NCBI GenBank assembly: GCA_018650465.1
Contig: JABIFY010000124.1
Coordinates: 1 to 39,297 of the forward strand
Direction: 5' to 3'
Source of the DNA: Alphaproteobacteria bacterium
Lineage (GTDB): Bacteria; Pseudomonadota; Alphaproteobacteria; UBA2966
Length of the DNA stretch: 39,297 bases
Positions within the stretch are counted from its first letter, which is position 1. Each line of letters begins with the position of its first letter. Below the pieces are notes generated by a model that saw only the letters and a list, made by a program, of their open reading frames with translations, had not been told where the DNA came from and ran no database searches. Made by a program: the position numbers and the translations under genes. Below, piece by piece: positions 9,445 through 17,274 of the stretch.

Positions 9445-10473
9445 TTACTTTTGTTTTTTGCGCCAGGCGGCGACCCATTTTTTGGCTTTTGATATTTGCC
9501 GCGTAGACATTTTGCCACGCAGTGCATGGCTTTGTCTCGCAGACTTTGGACCGGAAATCATGTACCAGGCCATGGCCTGGAACAGGTCTTGATCAACGCC
9601 CAATCCCTTTTCATACATTCCGCCAAGTTTAACCTGGGACAATCTGTTGCCCTTGTTGGCTGCTTTCAGATACCAGATGGAGGCCTTCTTGTAGTCCCTG
9701 ATTGCACCTGTATCACTGAGGTATCGGGCGAAATTATACTGCGCGTTCACATGCCCCTTTTTTGCCGCCTTTTGATACCATTGCGCTGCTGTGCGCAGAC
9801 TTTTTTCTACGCCGGCACCATACTTGTAGGCCTTGGCCACATTATACTGCGCAGCAGGAAAGCCCTTGTCGGCAGCCTTTTTGTACCAGAACAAAGCTGT
9901 TTCGTGATTTTTCTTTACGCCAAGTCCGAGGCTGTAATATTTACCCATATTGTATTGGGCATTCCGATAGCCTTGGTCAGCTGACTTCCTGAGCCATTCA
10001 AAGGATTGTTTGATATCCTTCTTAACGCCCTGGCCTTTTTTGTATCTGAAGGCGAGATTAAGTTGCGCCTTGGCATTCCCCTGGTCCGCAGCCTTGCGAA
10101 ACCATTTCGCGGCTTCTCCGTAATTCTTTTTGATCCCTTTGCCGTCACGAAAGGCGTTGCCAAGATTTAGCTGGGCCCTTGCATGGTTCTGAACGGCGGC
10201 GCGCTCATACCATTTCACGGCTTCTTTTTTATTTGTCAGGGTGCCCCGGCCAAAGGAATACATCAGTCCCAGAATAAACTGCGAATCCGCCTCACCGAGT
10301 TCAGCATTTTTTCTGAACTCGATAATCGCCGTATCATATTCGGCATCTTTGTAAAGTTTCATCGCCGACTTGTAGTCAGCAGCTGCCATCGATGGGACAA
10401 ACAGCACAGATGCAACGAACATCAAACCTGCGACCAGATAGACTTTCAACAATTGACACTCCCAATTTATCAT
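9445..10473 (-). CDS. Exported Sel1-repeat (TPR-like) protein
   Basis: The protein starts with a Sec-type signal peptide ending near MAAADYK. After a TPR-like opening (KLYKDAEYDTAI) come about seven tandem Sel1 repeats of 35-36 residues with the pattern A-Q-x-x-L/N-x-G-x-x-Y-x-x-G-x-G-V, and then a basic C-terminal tail. Such alpha-solenoids mediate protein-protein contacts, often in the periplasm; the partner is unknown. The start is uncertain. I use the ATG at 10473, but the TTG at 10452 has GGGAG 6 nt upstream and gives a more classical signal peptide. An ATG at 10599 would put 42 extra residues before the signal peptide and is unlikely. It is monocistronic by context: a terminator separates it from the molybdenum hydroxylase operon upstream. 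Confidence 0.82.
   Translation of the reverse strand: MINWECQLLKVYLVAGLMFVASVLFVPSMAAADYKSAMKLYKDAEYDTAIIEFRKNAELGEADSQFILGLMYSFGRGTLTNKKEAVKWYERAAVQNHARAQLNLGNAFRDGKGIKKNYGEAAKWFRKAADQGNAKAQLNLAFRYKKGQGVKKDIKQSFEWLRKSADQGYRNAQYNMGKYYSLGLGVKKNHETALFWYKKAADKGFPAAQYNVAKAYKYGAGVEKSLRTAAQWYQKAAKKGHVNAQYNFARYLSDTGAIRDYKKASIWYLKAANKGNRLSQVKLGGMYEKGLGVDQDLFQAMAWYMISGPKSARQSHALRGKMSTRQISKAKKWVAAWRKKQK
10459..10463 (-). promoter_or_regulatory. Ribosome-binding site candidate for a TTG start of the Sel1 gene
   Basis: GGGAG on the minus strand lies 6 nt before the TTG at 10452 and 9 nt before a second TTG at 10449. The ATG at 10473 lacks a comparable site. This favours a TTG start, though not decisively. 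Confidence 0.4.
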
Positions 10474-10676
10474 TGCCGGGCGACGCGCAATCAAAGCGGC
10501 TAAAGAATACTTCTTTTTGCAGGACCCGGCGACAGTTGGCCCGTTCAATTTTTGATGATCAACCTGCATATAGAGGTCATTTGTGCCATCACTGGGCACT
10601 ACGTTTTGCTTCGGTATCCATTGAATGAGCCCAAGTCATAATTTTTGAATTATTGAGGATTGAGCATATTCCAGAC

Positions 10677-10707
10677 AAAAAAGAGGCGCCCGAAAGGACG
10701 CCTCTTT
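10677..10707 (-). terminator. Rho-independent terminator of the molybdenum hydroxylase operon
   Basis: Reading the minus strand, AAAGAGGCG and CGCCTCTTT form a 9-bp stem that can extend inward, followed directly by a run of Ts. It lies about 20 bp past the stop of the large-subunit gene. Confidence 0.85.
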
Positions 10708-10728
10708 ATCTTCGAAGGGAAAATACGT

Positions 10729-13014
10729 TTAGCTGTTCTCTTCAATCGCTTTAAGCACTTTTGGCGGCGACATCGGCAAATCAGACAAACGCACACCAAT
10801 AGCATTTTCGATCGCATTGTTGACCGCTGCCATGACCGGCACAATTGAGGTCTCACCAATACCACGTACACCATAGGGGTGGTTAGGGTTAGGCACTTCA
10901 ACAATAACCGTGTCAATCATTGGTAGATCAGAGGCAACCGGGATGCGGTAATCCAGGAAGTTGGGATTTTCCAAACGACCTTTATCGTCATAGATATATT
11001 CTTCATTCAAAGCCCAGCCGATGCCCTGAACCGCAGCACCCTGAAACTGACCTTCCACATATGATGGATGGATCGCTTTGCCAGCATCCTGGGCAACAGT
11101 CACACGCAAGATCTTGACCTGACCAGTTTCCGGATCGACTTCCACATCAACTGCTTCCGTGGCCAGACTTGGTCCTGCCCCGGTTACGTTGGTTTGGATA
11201 TGACCCGAAATAGGGCCACCGGTTGTGGATGCTTTTTTAGCGATCTCGACAATGGACAAGGGTTCGAAATCACCGGCATTGGTACTGGCCGGACGGGCAT
11301 GGCCGTCCTCCCAAACCACCGCGTCCTCTGGAATATCCCAGATCTTGGCAGCGCGGGCTTTCATTTCCTTGATGACTTCGCGAGCGGCATTGATTGTTGT
11401 CTTGCCGACAGCAAAAGTCGTCCGACTGCCAGCAGACAAGAAGTTAAACCCCAGAGACCCGGTGTCGGCGATAGACACCCGAACATCTTCAGCTTCAATA
11501 CCCAGTTCCTCAGCGGCCATCATGGACATGGAAGCGCGTGAGCCACCAATATCCGGATTGCCGACCAGCAAAGCCACAGTGCCGTCTTCATTGAGGTTCA
11601 TGGTGACACTGGTTTCACCACCAATATTGAACCAAAAGCCCGAGGCCACACCACGTCCCTGATTTGGGCCCAGTGGCACGTTATAGTTCGGATGGTCTTT
11701 GACGGCCTGCAGGGTTTCTTCCATGCCGATGGGACCAAAAACAGGTCCATAAGCGGCCTTGGTACCTTCTTTCGCCGCATTTTGCATGCGCAGATCAATG
11801 GGTTCGATTTCCAGCTTCTTGGCCAGTTCGTCCATGGCACTTTCAACAGCGAAGGCGATGACTTGCGCACCAGGGGCACGATAGGCAGCCACCTTCGGTC
11901 GGTTGGAAATGACGTCATAGCCGGTTGCCAGAACATTTTCCAGATCATAACAGGCAAAGGCTGTCATTGTTGCCGGGCCAATAGGTGCGCCGGGAAAAGC
12001 GCCTGCCTGGAATGCCAGATCAGCTTTGGCAGCCGTAATGCGACCGTCTTTGGTCGCGCCCAGTTTCACCGTCATATGGCCACCCGACGTCGGCCCGGTC
12101 GCCCGGAACACTTCACCGCGGTTCATGACCATCTTCACGGGACGATTGCTTTTGCGTGACAGGACCATGGCAACGGGTTCCCCATAGACATTGTTCTTGC
12201 CACCAAAACCACCGCCCATTTCACTCGGCGTAACTTTCAGTTTGGAAACATCCATGCCACACAAGCGTGCGGTAAAGGAGCGGTACATGAACGGCCCCTG
12301 TGTGGTGACCCATAATTCGCCAGAGCCATCTTCACTGTAACTGGCCACACAGGCTTGGGGCTCGATATAACCCTGATGCACTGGTTTTGTGTGATAGGTG
12401 CGCTCGACGATGACTTCGGCCTGCTCAAAACCAGCTTCAATATCGCCCTTCTTGATTTTTACAATCTTGGAAACATTGGAAGGTTTGGTTGGTTTCGGAT
12501 CCACGCCATCTGTGAACAGAGTTTCATCCAGAATTGGCGCATCATCCTTCATGGCCTCGTCCGGCTCAATAACGTGTGGCAGAACCTCGTATTTGACCTC
12601 GATCAGCTTCAGTGCCTTGCGAGCGATGGACATGCTGGTGGCTGCAACTGCGGCCACCGGGTGACCATCATACAACACCTTTTCGCGGGCCATAACGTTG
12701 CGCACCACGTGCATGTAGTTAACCGGCAACTCACCCGCAGCCGCCATTTCATCTGGCTGTTCTGCAAAGTCATCACGTGTGACAACTGCCTTCACGCCCG
12801 TCATGGCTTCGGCTTTTGAGGTATCGATAGAGATCAGTACGGCGTGGGCATGTGGGCTGCGCAAAGTGGCCCCATGCAGCATGCCCGACAGGTTCAAATC
12901 GGCACCGTAGCGGGCACGACCAGTTACCTTATCGACACCATCGGGGCGCTTGATGCGCTTGCCAATTTGTTTGAATACTTTGCCTTCGGGACGGTCTGCT
13001 TCAGCAATACTCAT
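10729..13014 (-). CDS. Molybdenum hydroxylase, molybdopterin-binding large subunit (xanthine dehydrogenase/CoxL family)
   Basis: Catalytic subunit of a three-part molybdenum hydroxylase that hydroxylates a heterocycle or aldehyde with water. At 761 residues it shows the family layout: N-terminal aldehyde oxidase a/b hammerhead domain, GGGFGGK at 267-273 at the Moco site, AYRAPGA at 377-383, and the C-terminal GIGE with the catalytic base Glu721. The active-site loop is not the AYxCSFR of true CO dehydrogenase, so CO oxidation is unlikely. The gene starts 1 nt after the 2Fe-2S gene. Next to a nucleoside catabolic cluster, hypoxanthine/xanthine or another purine is a reasonable substrate guess, but this is inferred; nicotinate- or aldehyde-type substrates cannot be excluded. 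No xdhC-like maturation gene is in the window. Confidence 0.88.
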   Translation of the reverse strand: MSIAEADRPEGKVFKQIGKRIKRPDGVDKVTGRARYGADLNLSGMLHGATLRSPHAHAVLISIDTSKAEAMTGVKAVVTRDDFAEQPDEMAAAGELPVNYMHVVRNVMAREKVLYDGHPVAAVAATSMSIARKALKLIEVKYEVLPHVIEPDEAMKDDAPILDETLFTDGVDPKPTKPSNVSKIVKIKKGDIEAGFEQAEVIVERTYHTKPVHQGYIEPQACVASYSEDGSGELWVTTQGPFMYRSFTARLCGMDVSKLKVTPSEMGGGFGGKNNVYGEPVAMVLSRKSNRPVKMVMNRGEVFRATGPTSGGHMTVKLGATKDGRITAAKADLAFQAGAFPGAPIGPATMTAFACYDLENVLATGYDVISNRPKVAAYRAPGAQVIAFAVESAMDELAKKLEIEPIDLRMQNAAKEGTKAAYGPVFGPIGMEETLQAVKDHPNYNVPLGPNQGRGVASGFWFNIGGETSVTMNLNEDGTVALLVGNPDIGGSRASMSMMAAEELGIEAEDVRVSIADTGSLGFNFLSAGSRTTFAVGKTTINAAREVIKEMKARAAKIWDIPEDAVVWEDGHARPASTNAGDFEPLSIVEIAKKASTTGGPISGHIQTNVTGAGPSLATEAVDVEVDPETGQVKILRVTVAQDAGKAIHPSYVEGQFQGAAVQGIGWALNEEYIYDDKGRLENPNFLDYRIPVASDLPMIDTVIVEVPNPNHPYGVRGIGETSIVPVMAAVNNAIENAIGVRLSDLPMSPPKVLKAIEENS

Positions 13015-13015
13015 G

Positions 13016-13492
13016 TCAGTTCCCCCTCATTTCAGAAGCTGCATCCATTACAGCCCGAATGATTTTGTCATAGCCGGTACAACGGCAAAGATTGCCTGCC
13101 AGCCAGTAACGAACTTCTGTTTCCGTCGGATCCGGGTTGCGTTCCAGCAAGGCCTTGGAGGCCACCAGAATGCCTGGTGTACAGATGCCGCACTGCAGGG
13201 CCGCGTGTTCGATGAATTTTTCTTGCAAGGGATGCAGGTTATCGCCGTCGGCCATTCCCTCAACCGTCTCAATTTTTGCGCCATTGGCTTCAGCACCCAA
13301 AACAAGACAAGAACAGACATGACGCCCATTCATCATCACCGTACAGGCACCACAATCACCAGAGCCACAACCTTCTTTTGTGCCCGTGTAATTGAGTTCA
13401 TCACGTAGAACATCGAGCAAGGTTTGCTCCGGCTCACAGAGATATTCGGTCTCGTCGCCATTGATTTCCGCGGTTATGTGATATTTAGCCAT
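13016..13492 (-). CDS. Molybdenum hydroxylase, [2Fe-2S] small subunit
   Basis: Electron-transfer subunit of 158 residues. A plant-type ferredoxin domain carries Cys42, Cys47, Cys50 and Cys60/62 (CGSGDCGAC and VCSC). A helical-bundle domain holds the second cluster with Cys101, Cys104, Cys136 and Cys138 (CGIC and CRC). All expected ligands are present. It passes electrons from the molybdenum centre to the FAD subunit. Its ATG overlaps the FAD-subunit stop by one base (TGATG), and its own stop lies 1 nt before the large-subunit ATG, so the three genes are translationally coupled. Confidence 0.94.
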   Translation of the reverse strand: MAKYHITAEINGDETEYLCEPEQTLLDVLRDELNYTGTKEGCGSGDCGACTVMMNGRHVCSCLVLGAEANGAKIETVEGMADGDNLHPLQEKFIEHAALQCGICTPGILVASKALLERNPDPTETEVRYWLAGNLCRCTGYDKIIRAVMDAASEMRGN

Positions 13493-14352
13493 CAGTTCTG
13501 CCTCGCACGTTCCAGAGCAATACCAGCCGCCCGTTTGGCGAGGACCCCGGCAATCTTGATACGGTATTCCTTGGTACCGCGTTTGTCGTCGATCGGTTTG
13601 GCGGCCGCACTGGTTGCCGCAGCCATGGCGTCAATCGCCGCCGCATCAACTTTGGTGCCGATCAGGGCTTGCGCCGCTTCGTCGACCAACAAGGCTTTGA
13701 TCGCAACAGCACCGAGACCAACCCGGGCCGCACGACATGTGCCATCACCGTCTAGTTCCAGACTGACACCGACACCGACAACAGCGATATCCATTTCCGT
13801 CCGGGGTGTCAGGCGTAAATAGGCGTCCGAAGCAACCGCACCACGAGCCGGAAAAGCAAAGGATACGACAATTTCGGCTTTTTCCAGGGCTGTCTTGCCA
13901 GGGGCCTGGTTCAAATCTTCAACCGCCAATTCGCGCCGGCCATTTGGCCCCGCGATGGTCAGTGTGACACCAGCTGCAATCATCGCAGGAACACTGTCAG
14001 CCGCAGGTGAGGCATTGCACAGGTTTCCGCCAATGGTTGCCCGGCTCTGGATCTGGGTTGAACCGATGAGGTCTGTGCCTTCACACACGCCCGGCCATGC
14101 TGCCTTGAAAGCAGCATGTTCGTTCATTTCAGCGCCGGTCACTGCGGCACCAACGCGCCAGCCACCGTTCTCTTCCGAGATTGTACGCATTTCATCAATT
14201 TTCTTGATGTCAACGACAAGGTCGGGGTCAACCATGTCCGCACGTATCTGCACGATCAAATCTGTGCCGCCCGCCAATACACGGGCCGTACCACTTTCCT
14301 CGTTTAACAAGGCTATCGCTGCATCCAGCGATTCCGGGGCTTCATAGCGCAT
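13492..14352 (-). CDS. Molybdenum hydroxylase, FAD-binding medium subunit
   Basis: A subunit of 286 residues that receives electrons from the 2Fe-2S clusters and passes them to NAD+ or another acceptor. The FAD-binding motifs of the CoxM/xanthine dehydrogenase family are visible: VLAGGTDL near residue 37 and TIGGNLCNASPAAD near residue 108. The CO dehydrogenase C-terminal domain follows. I start at the ATG at 14352 (MRYEAPESLDAA), which matches the family N-terminus and has AGGAA 4 nt upstream. A start at 14409 would prepend a hydrophobic stretch not seen in the family. It is first in the operon; the gene order FAD / 2Fe-2S / Moco is that of coxMSL-type loci. Confidence 0.92.
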   Translation of the reverse strand: MRYEAPESLDAAIALLNEESGTARVLAGGTDLIVQIRADMVDPDLVVDIKKIDEMRTISEENGGWRVGAAVTGAEMNEHAAFKAAWPGVCEGTDLIGSTQIQSRATIGGNLCNASPAADSVPAMIAAGVTLTIAGPNGRRELAVEDLNQAPGKTALEKAEIVVSFAFPARGAVASDAYLRLTPRTEMDIAVVGVGVSLELDGDGTCRAARVGLGAVAIKALLVDEAAQALIGTKVDAAAIDAMAAATSAAAKPIDDKRGTKEYRIKIAGVLAKRAAGIALERARQN

Positions 14353-14444
14353 CGGATTCCTGTTCCTTTCAGGTCTCATAAAAAAAACCGGTAACAAAGC
14401 TACCAGCAACGAAATATCGGCTCTCGAAGAATCAGCCGACTAGG

Positions 14445-14469
14445 GCGATTCCGGCTTAAACGGAATCGC
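14445..14469. repeat. Interspersed palindromic element, copy 2
   Basis: gcgattccg and cggaatcgc are perfect 9-bp arms around a 7-nt loop, gcttaaa, with a TTAA core. The layout (9-bp arms, 7-nt loop) is identical to copy 3 46 bp away and resembles copy 1 at 5363. Confidence 0.8.
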
Positions 14470-14514
14470 TTCTGCGTAAATATTCAGCGCATACCCAAGG
14501 TTTGAAGCAACGCT

Positions 14515-14539
14515 GCGTTTCCGTTAAGCCCGGAAACGC
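14515..14539. repeat. Interspersed palindromic element, copy 3
   Basis: gcgtttccg and cggaaacgc are perfect 9-bp arms around a 7-nt loop, ttaagcc. The arms differ from copy 2 by compensating changes (gcgatt/aatcgc against gcgttt/aaacgc), so the hairpin rather than the primary sequence is conserved. Confidence 0.8.
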
Positions 14540-14556
14540 TCTAAATTTTTGGGTTG

Positions 14557-14575
14557 CCGTCCCTGAACAGGACGG
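14557..14575. other. Small hairpin downstream of the HAD gene
   Basis: ccgtcc and ggacgg form a perfect 6-bp stem with a 7-nt loop about 100 bp past the HAD stop. No T-run follows on the minus strand, so intrinsic termination is not supported; it may only stabilise the transcript end. Confidence 0.4.
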
Positions 14576-14671
14576 AAAATTACAACGAAGCTGGTAATTT
14601 ACGCGCTTGCTGCCAGAAATTGAAGACTAATTGTCATACTATTTGAATTTTTGCCAACAAAATCCACAATT

Positions 14672-15376
14672 TCAGCCATCTTCCAGCTGACGAATCAGTT
14701 CCGGCAATCTCGAAAGCCGGTCAATGCGTCGAAACCGGCTATGTTTCGGGTCATTTCCATGTTTTTCAAAGGACGCTACGACGTAGTAGGGAACATGAAC
14801 CCCCCAACCACCCAGTTCCAATATGGGCAAAACATCTGATGGAATAGAATTGCCTGTCATGAGCGTGCGATGCGGGTCTGTTTTGTGCTCGGCGAACAGA
14901 TCATGATATGTCGGCACATCCTTTTTTAAAACCACATCTATTTCATTGAAATGATGGGCCAGATCAGATTTCTCGATTTTGTTGTACTGATCCATGTTGT
15001 CCCCTTTGGTAATCAGAAAAAGGGAATACCGGGACGCCAGTTCCTCCAGAACTTCATCGACACCCTCGAATAATTCCAGCGGGCTATCCAGCATGGCTTT
15101 GCCCATCATGGTAATTTCATGAATGTCCTCGGCAGAAATCTTTCTGTCGGAAATCTCAATAGCAGTTTCAATCATCGACAGGGTGAAGCCCTTGATGCCA
15201 AAACCGAACAAGCGGATATTGCTTTCTTCCGTGTCATGCAGGCGCGCGGTGACACTTTCATGATCCGCATACTGGTCCAGAATCTCTATCAACCGGGCCT
15301 GGGTATCCTGGAACAGGCTTTCGCAATGCCACAAGGTGTCATCGGCATCAAAGGCCAGAACATCAAATTTGCTCAT
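14672..15376 (-). CDS. HAD-superfamily hydrolase
   Basis: A 234-residue cytoplasmic phosphatase of the haloacid dehalogenase superfamily. Motif I is DADDT with nucleophile Asp10 and acid/base Asp12. Motif II is the Thr in LITKGD. Motif III/IV follows near TGNSIPSD, where the acidic pair is less clear than usual. A helical cap (C1 type) lies between motifs I and II. It is the last gene of the nucleoside operon, 12 nt after the adenosine deaminase stop, so a nucleotidase or sugar-phosphate phosphatase role is plausible. HAD substrates cannot be predicted from sequence. No strong ribosome-binding site precedes the ATG, suggesting coupled translation. Confidence 0.82.
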   Translation of the reverse strand: MSKFDVLAFDADDTLWHCESLFQDTQARLIEILDQYADHESVTARLHDTEESNIRLFGFGIKGFTLSMIETAIEISDRKISAEDIHEITMMGKAMLDSPLELFEGVDEVLEELASRYSLFLITKGDNMDQYNKIEKSDLAHHFNEIDVVLKKDVPTYHDLFAEHKTDPHRTLMTGNSIPSDVLPILELGGWGVHVPYYVVASFEKHGNDPKHSRFRRIDRLSRLPELIRQLEDG

Positions 15377-15388
15377 TTATTCAGCTGA

Positions 15389-16399
15389 TCATGTTTCTGG
15401 CTGCCAGGCATCAACCTTGATGAGCAGCTCGGTTTTGGTCGCAGCGTCAACAAAGGCCCCATTGATGGCATTTCGGGTAATATCCAGCAACTGATCTGTC
15501 GAAAACCCGAAGCCCTTCGCCGCTTGCTCGTATTCATGACCGATGGTCGTTGCAAAATAGGGCGGGTCATCAGAATTCAAGGTCACCTTGCAGCCGGCTG
15601 CCATAAGTTTTGGCAAGGGGTGATCGTCATATCCCTTATACACACCTGTCGCGAAATTGCTGATCGGGCAGCATTCCAGGACGATTCCTTTTTCTGCGAT
15701 TTCAGCAACCAGATCAGGGTTCTCAATTGCCCTTACCCCGTGCCCGATGCGGGTGACCGGCAAATGATCCATGGCATCGCGTACACTTTGCGCCCCGGCA
15801 ACTTCACCGGCATGCGTCGTACACGGCAAACCGGCCGAAGCGGCCATATCAAAGGCCGGGCCAAAATCAGCCTGGGTGAAATCCATCTCGTTACCGCCCA
15901 TGCCAAAACCAACGACATGGGGATGCAGCTCAGCCACTGTGGCACGGGCCACATCCACAGCCCGTTCCGGCCCCAGATGGCGCACGCAGGTCACGATGAT
16001 CCGGCCAACAATGCCAAAATCCCTGAAGGCGTCGTCAATGCCATCGACCATGCCTCGCAGGTGGTCGCCATAGGACATGCCCATGGTCGCAGCGTGGTCG
16101 GGCGATGAAAACACCTCAACATAGATCGCCCCTTCGGCGGCACAGTCGCGCAAATATTCGTAAGTGACGTCCCGGTAATCCACGGCCTTGCGCATGGAAC
16201 TGGAGGCCATGTCATAGGTATTGAGGAAATCCGGAAAATCCGTCCAACGGAAAGTACCGTCATCGGTAAAAAGCGTCTCCGGCAGTTCCACACCATTGCG
16301 CTCAGCCATACGGCGCACCAGGTCAGGTGGTGCTGCCCCTTCAAGATGGCAATTAATTTCGGCTTTTGGCAGAGAATTAAGGGAAGACAAGTTGTTCAC
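15389..16399 (-). CDS. add: Adenosine deaminase family protein with altered metal site
   Basis: Amidohydrolase-fold enzyme of 336 residues expected to deaminate (deoxy)adenosine to (deoxy)inosine, feeding the phosphorylase in the same operon. Family motifs are LPKAE, HLEGA, THAGE (His196, catalytic Glu199), IGHG (His220) and NSDDP (Asp277). The first metal ligand is changed: the usual HxH reads N-C-H, with Asn16 (AAT at 16352-16354) and His18. This could alter metal binding, activity or substrate. Related enzymes with other substrates (adenine deaminase, other aminohydrolases) are alternatives. The GTG at 16399 overlaps the upstream dioxygenase stop (GTGA). A TTG at 16390 has AAGG 8 nt upstream and may be the real start. 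Confidence 0.85.
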   Translation of the reverse strand: MNNLSSLNSLPKAEINCHLEGAAPPDLVRRMAERNGVELPETLFTDDGTFRWTDFPDFLNTYDMASSSMRKAVDYRDVTYEYLRDCAAEGAIYVEVFSSPDHAATMGMSYGDHLRGMVDGIDDAFRDFGIVGRIIVTCVRHLGPERAVDVARATVAELHPHVVGFGMGGNEMDFTQADFGPAFDMAASAGLPCTTHAGEVAGAQSVRDAMDHLPVTRIGHGVRAIENPDLVAEIAEKGIVLECCPISNFATGVYKGYDDHPLPKLMAAGCKVTLNSDDPPYFATTIGHEYEQAAKGFGFSTDQLLDITRNAINGAFVDAATKTELLIKVDAWQPET

Positions 16400-17274
16400 C
16401 TTTCGAAGCCCCTGAGGGGCATATCATCATGGCGTTGCAGCCAGTTATTTTCAGGGTAGTCACAGGCCCCGTCGACGACATGCAAGGTATAAGCATGGCG
16501 AGAACGGTCGCTGCGATTATATTCTGAGGCATGCGGCAGGCGGCCATGCAGGACAACCATATCGCCCTTCCTGGCAGGCAGGGCAATGCTGTTCGCTATA
16601 TCAAATTCAGTGCCATCAAGCGCCCAGGTGACAAAGCCATCACCTTCGCGAACGAACCGTGTGCGCAAGGTTTCTCCATGACCACCAGGAATGGCCCACA
16701 AACAGCCGTTTTCCTTTGAGGCATCATCAAGGGCAAACCAGAAACCGATAACACTTTGCGGTTCAGTATAAAGATATGTGCCGTCCTGGTGCCAAAGAAC
16801 CTCGCCACCGATACGCGGCGGTTTGAAGATGAACATCGACTGCAGAACGCGGGCGTCTTTCAGTCCCAGGTCTTTTGCCAGGGCAGCCAGTTTGGCGCTG
16901 TGAGAAAACGCGTCAAAAACTGGATCAAGGTCATGCATGGCGTGACCGATTTTGTTGATGGCTTCGACCGGATCGACCAGTAATGATCCGTTGTCGTCAA
17001 TTGCTTCTTCTTCAAGAAAACAACGAACCGTATCACCGGAAGCCCTAAAATATTCATCTCGCTCTGCCGCCGCTTGGGCAGAGGCAAAAATTCCGGCGTT
17101 TGTCAGGTCTGCCTCGCTGGCCATATGCCGGGCGCGCTCAGTCAGGGCGTCACATTCGGCTTCGCTTTTAAACCCTTCAAGCAACAAGACACCATTCGCG
17201 TCCCAGGTTTGCTTCATTTGTGGTGTCAAATGGCCGTCTTTGGGTGCCGGAAACCGGACGTTAACTGTTGTCAT
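16396..17274 (-). CDS. PHYHD1-like Fe(II)/2-oxoglutarate dioxygenase (phytanoyl-CoA dioxygenase family)
   Basis: A 292-residue cytoplasmic non-haem iron oxygenase with a double-stranded beta-helix core. Iron ligands are His162 and Asp164 in WHQDGTYLYTEP and His248 in LPHASEYN. Arg258 in SDRSRHAYT should bind 2-oxoglutarate. From memory, the segments INKIGHA, QSMFIFK, ENGCLW, SDRSR and the C-terminal ENNWLQ match human PHYHD1 (291 aa) nearly position for position, so this looks like a bacterial relative of PHYHD1 rather than of phytanoyl-CoA hydroxylase PHYH. The substrate is unknown. It is coupled at both ends: its ATG overlaps the deoB stop by one base and its stop overlaps the deaminase start by four. 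The operon context suggests a nucleoside, base or deoxysugar substrate; that is inference. Confidence 0.88.
   Translation of the reverse strand: MTTVNVRFPAPKDGHLTPQMKQTWDANGVLLLEGFKSEAECDALTERARHMASEADLTNAGIFASAQAAAERDEYFRASGDTVRCFLEEEAIDDNGSLLVDPVEAINKIGHAMHDLDPVFDAFSHSAKLAALAKDLGLKDARVLQSMFIFKPPRIGGEVLWHQDGTYLYTEPQSVIGFWFALDDASKENGCLWAIPGGHGETLRTRFVREGDGFVTWALDGTEFDIANSIALPARKGDMVVLHGRLPHASEYNRSDRSRHAYTLHVVDGACDYPENNWLQRHDDMPLRGFER

Larger units (their letters stand above)
14353..14671. other. Gene-free spacer between the HAD gene and the molybdenum hydroxylase operon
   Basis: About 320 bases without a credible gene. It contains two palindromic elements (14445-14469 and 14515-14539) and a further small hairpin (14557-14575), and should hold the promoter of the molybdenum hydroxylase operon and the 3' end of the nucleoside operon. 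I could not pick a convincing promoter by eye. Confidence 0.7.

Noticed and set aside
10729-13014. Aerobic CO dehydrogenase large subunit
   Set aside because: Gene order fits coxMSL, but the active-site loop reads AYRAPGA and lacks the AYxCSFR cysteine motif.
14515-14550. Plus-strand intrinsic terminator (hairpin followed by a T-run)
   Set aside because: No plus-strand gene lies upstream; the hairpin is better explained as one copy of the dispersed palindromic element.
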